A DNA stretch of 64,000 bases from Devosia sp. GTDB lineage: Bacteria; Pseudomonadota; Alphaproteobacteria; Rhizobiales; Devosiaceae. This document shows positions 63,024 to 64,000 of this stretch, piece by piece. Position 1 is the stretch's first letter; every line of letters begins with the position of its first letter. The position numbers were made by a program, and so were the translations under genes. The notes below the pieces were generated by a model. It made no database searches. It was not told the DNA's origin and saw only the letters and a list, made by a program, of their open reading frames with translations. The stretch spans positions 1-64,000 of the forward strand of contig NZ_JAQGJM010000019.1 of NCBI RefSeq assembly GCF_028290625.1, written 5' to 3'.

Positions 63024-63983
63024 CTATTCCCGCAGCGACCGCCCCGTCAGCGTTAAAAACACATCATCCAGCGTCGGCCGGTTCACCTCGACGCCAATCG
63101 CTTCGATCCCCGCCTTGGTGAATTCCGCCAGCAGAACCGGCAGCGCCGAGCCACCATCCGGCACATGAAACCGCACGATATGCCCATCCGCCACCGGCAC
63201 GTCCGCCCCCGGCAACATGCCTGCCACACCCGCCGCCTCGACTGCGTCCTCGGCTCGCCGCAGCGTCAGCGTGATCGTATCGCCCGAAACGCGCTTCTTG
63301 AGTTCCGCCGGCGTACCCTCGGCAACGATCTTGCCCTGGTCGATGATCAGGATGCGATCGCTCAGCGAATCGGCCTCGTCCATGTAGTGGGTGGTAATGA
63401 ACACCGTGGTCCCCATCTCGTCGCGCAGCTTGCGGATATGGGTCCACAGGTTCGCCCGGCTTTGCGGGTCCAGCCCCGTCGACGGCTCGTCGAGAAACAC
63501 CAGTTTCGGCTCATGGATCAGCCCCATCACGATATCCAGCCGCCGCCGCTGCCCTCCCGACAGCGAGCCGCAATTGCGGTCCCACACATCCGCCAGGTCG
63601 AGATCAGCCAACAGTTTTCGCGCCCGTGCCTCGGCGGTCTTGGGGTCGATGCCATAGAGCTTGGCATGGCTGACGATTTCCTCGCCCGCCCGCGCTTCCG
63701 GAGCCGTCGAGCCCGCCTGGCTGACATATCCAATCGCCCGGCGCACTCCCACCGGATCGCCGCGCAGGTCATGCCCCGCCACCACCGCAGTGCCGCCAGT
63801 CGGCTCCAGCAACGTGCACAGCATCTTGAGCGTCGTCGTCTTGCCGGCCCCGTTGGGTCCAAGAAAGCCGACGATTTCGCCGGCTCGCACCGACAGATCG
63901 ACCCCGCGCACCGCCTCGATCGATTTGCCCTTCGCCTTGTAGGTCCGCTTCAAGTCCCGTGCTTCGATCATCGCCGTATCCAT
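63024..63983 (-). CDS. ABC exporter ATPase (DrrA type)
   Basis: A 319-residue ABC ATPase: Walker A GPNGAGKTTTLKML (about 43-56), the signature LSGGQRRRLDIVMGL, Walker B LVFLDEPSTGLDPQ and the switch His in TTHYMDEADSL. The C-terminal DUF4162-like domain ends VNRPTLDDVFLTLTGRSLRE, typical of daunorubicin-resistance-type exporters. It starts at ATG 63983, 17 bp from the window edge, after a GGAGAG site. It pairs with the permease downstream. Confidence 0.93.
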   Translation of the reverse strand: MDTAMIEARDLKRTYKAKGKSIEAVRGVDLSVRAGEIVGFLGPNGAGKTTTLKMLCTLLEPTGGTAVVAGHDLRGDPVGVRRAIGYVSQAGSTAPEARAGEEIVSHAKLYGIDPKTAEARARKLLADLDLADVWDRNCGSLSGGQRRRLDIVMGLIHEPKLVFLDEPSTGLDPQSRANLWTHIRKLRDEMGTTVFITTHYMDEADSLSDRILIIDQGKIVAEGTPAELKKRVSGDTITLTLRRAEDAVEAAGVAGMLPGADVPVADGHIVRFHVPDGGSALPVLLAEFTKAGIEAIGVEVNRPTLDDVFLTLTGRSLRE

Positions 63984-64000
63984 TCGAACTCTCCGTCGTC

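Overview
The window is a 64-kb, GC-rich, gene-dense stretch of what looks like a core chromosome from an alphaproteobacterium of the Hyphomicrobiales, probably Devosia-like. The evidence is a groESL operon under a CIRCE element, an aerobic-type cobalamin pathway (CobN, CobO, CobK, CobE, CbtAB), an Entner-Doudoroff operon, several small families typical of this order (DUF2093, DUF4170, DUF6101, DUF427), and many short palindromic intergenic repeats. The genus is an inference from gene content and style. No tRNA, rRNA, CRISPR, prophage or insertion sequence was recognised.

Layout. 1-2.1 kb: groEL (truncated at the window edge) and groES on the minus strand. 2.1-4.8 kb: DUF427 protein, a small unknown protein, an EamA transporter and a higBA toxin-antitoxin pair. 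4.8-9.1 kb: an orphan sigma-54 response regulator divergent from a ROK regulator, then a TipF-like degenerate EAL protein. 9.1-19 kb: housekeeping genes (P-loop kinase, HAD hydrolase, ribF, ileS, lspA, a lipoprotein, a pseudouridine synthase with a very long disordered tail, rsmD). 19.2-22.5 kb: a zinc uptake operon on the minus strand, in transcription order a 34-residue membrane peptide, znuC, znuB, znuA and zur.

23.8-40.5 kb is a cobalamin region. A cobalamin riboswitch leads cbtB-cbtA-cobW, a membrane protein of unknown function, an endonuclease/phosphatase-fold protein, cobN and cobO. Further on come cobE (behind a second, candidate riboswitch), cobK, cobA-cobB-cobQ-cobD and the CobU/CobP enzyme. 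Together these take up cobalt, insert it, adenosylate the corrinoid and add the lower-ligand arm. The genes for the middle methylations (cobI, cobJ, cobM, cobF, cobL, cobH), cobST, cobC and cobV are not in the window. 40.7-45.7 kb: sugar kinase, zwf, pgl and edd, giving glucose-6-phosphate to KDPG.

45.7-64 kb: a mazEF-type pair, mutL, fabV, tadA, fabA, a patatin-like lipase, purD, xseA, DUF2093, an LpxB-related protein, DUF4170, a cysQ-like phosphatase, a DUF6101 protein, ubiA, rsmE, gshA and a two-gene ABC exporter.

The most unusual observations are: two palindromic repeats inserted in the same reading frame inside cobN; a 51-bp relic of the cobN start lying 1.2 kb upstream of the real one, with an unrelated gene between them; a candidate cobalamin riboswitch hiding the cobE ribosome binding site; a membrane microprotein at the head of the zinc operon; and at least six families of palindromic repeats, one of them a roughly 130-bp composite present in opposite orientations at two loci 40 kb apart.
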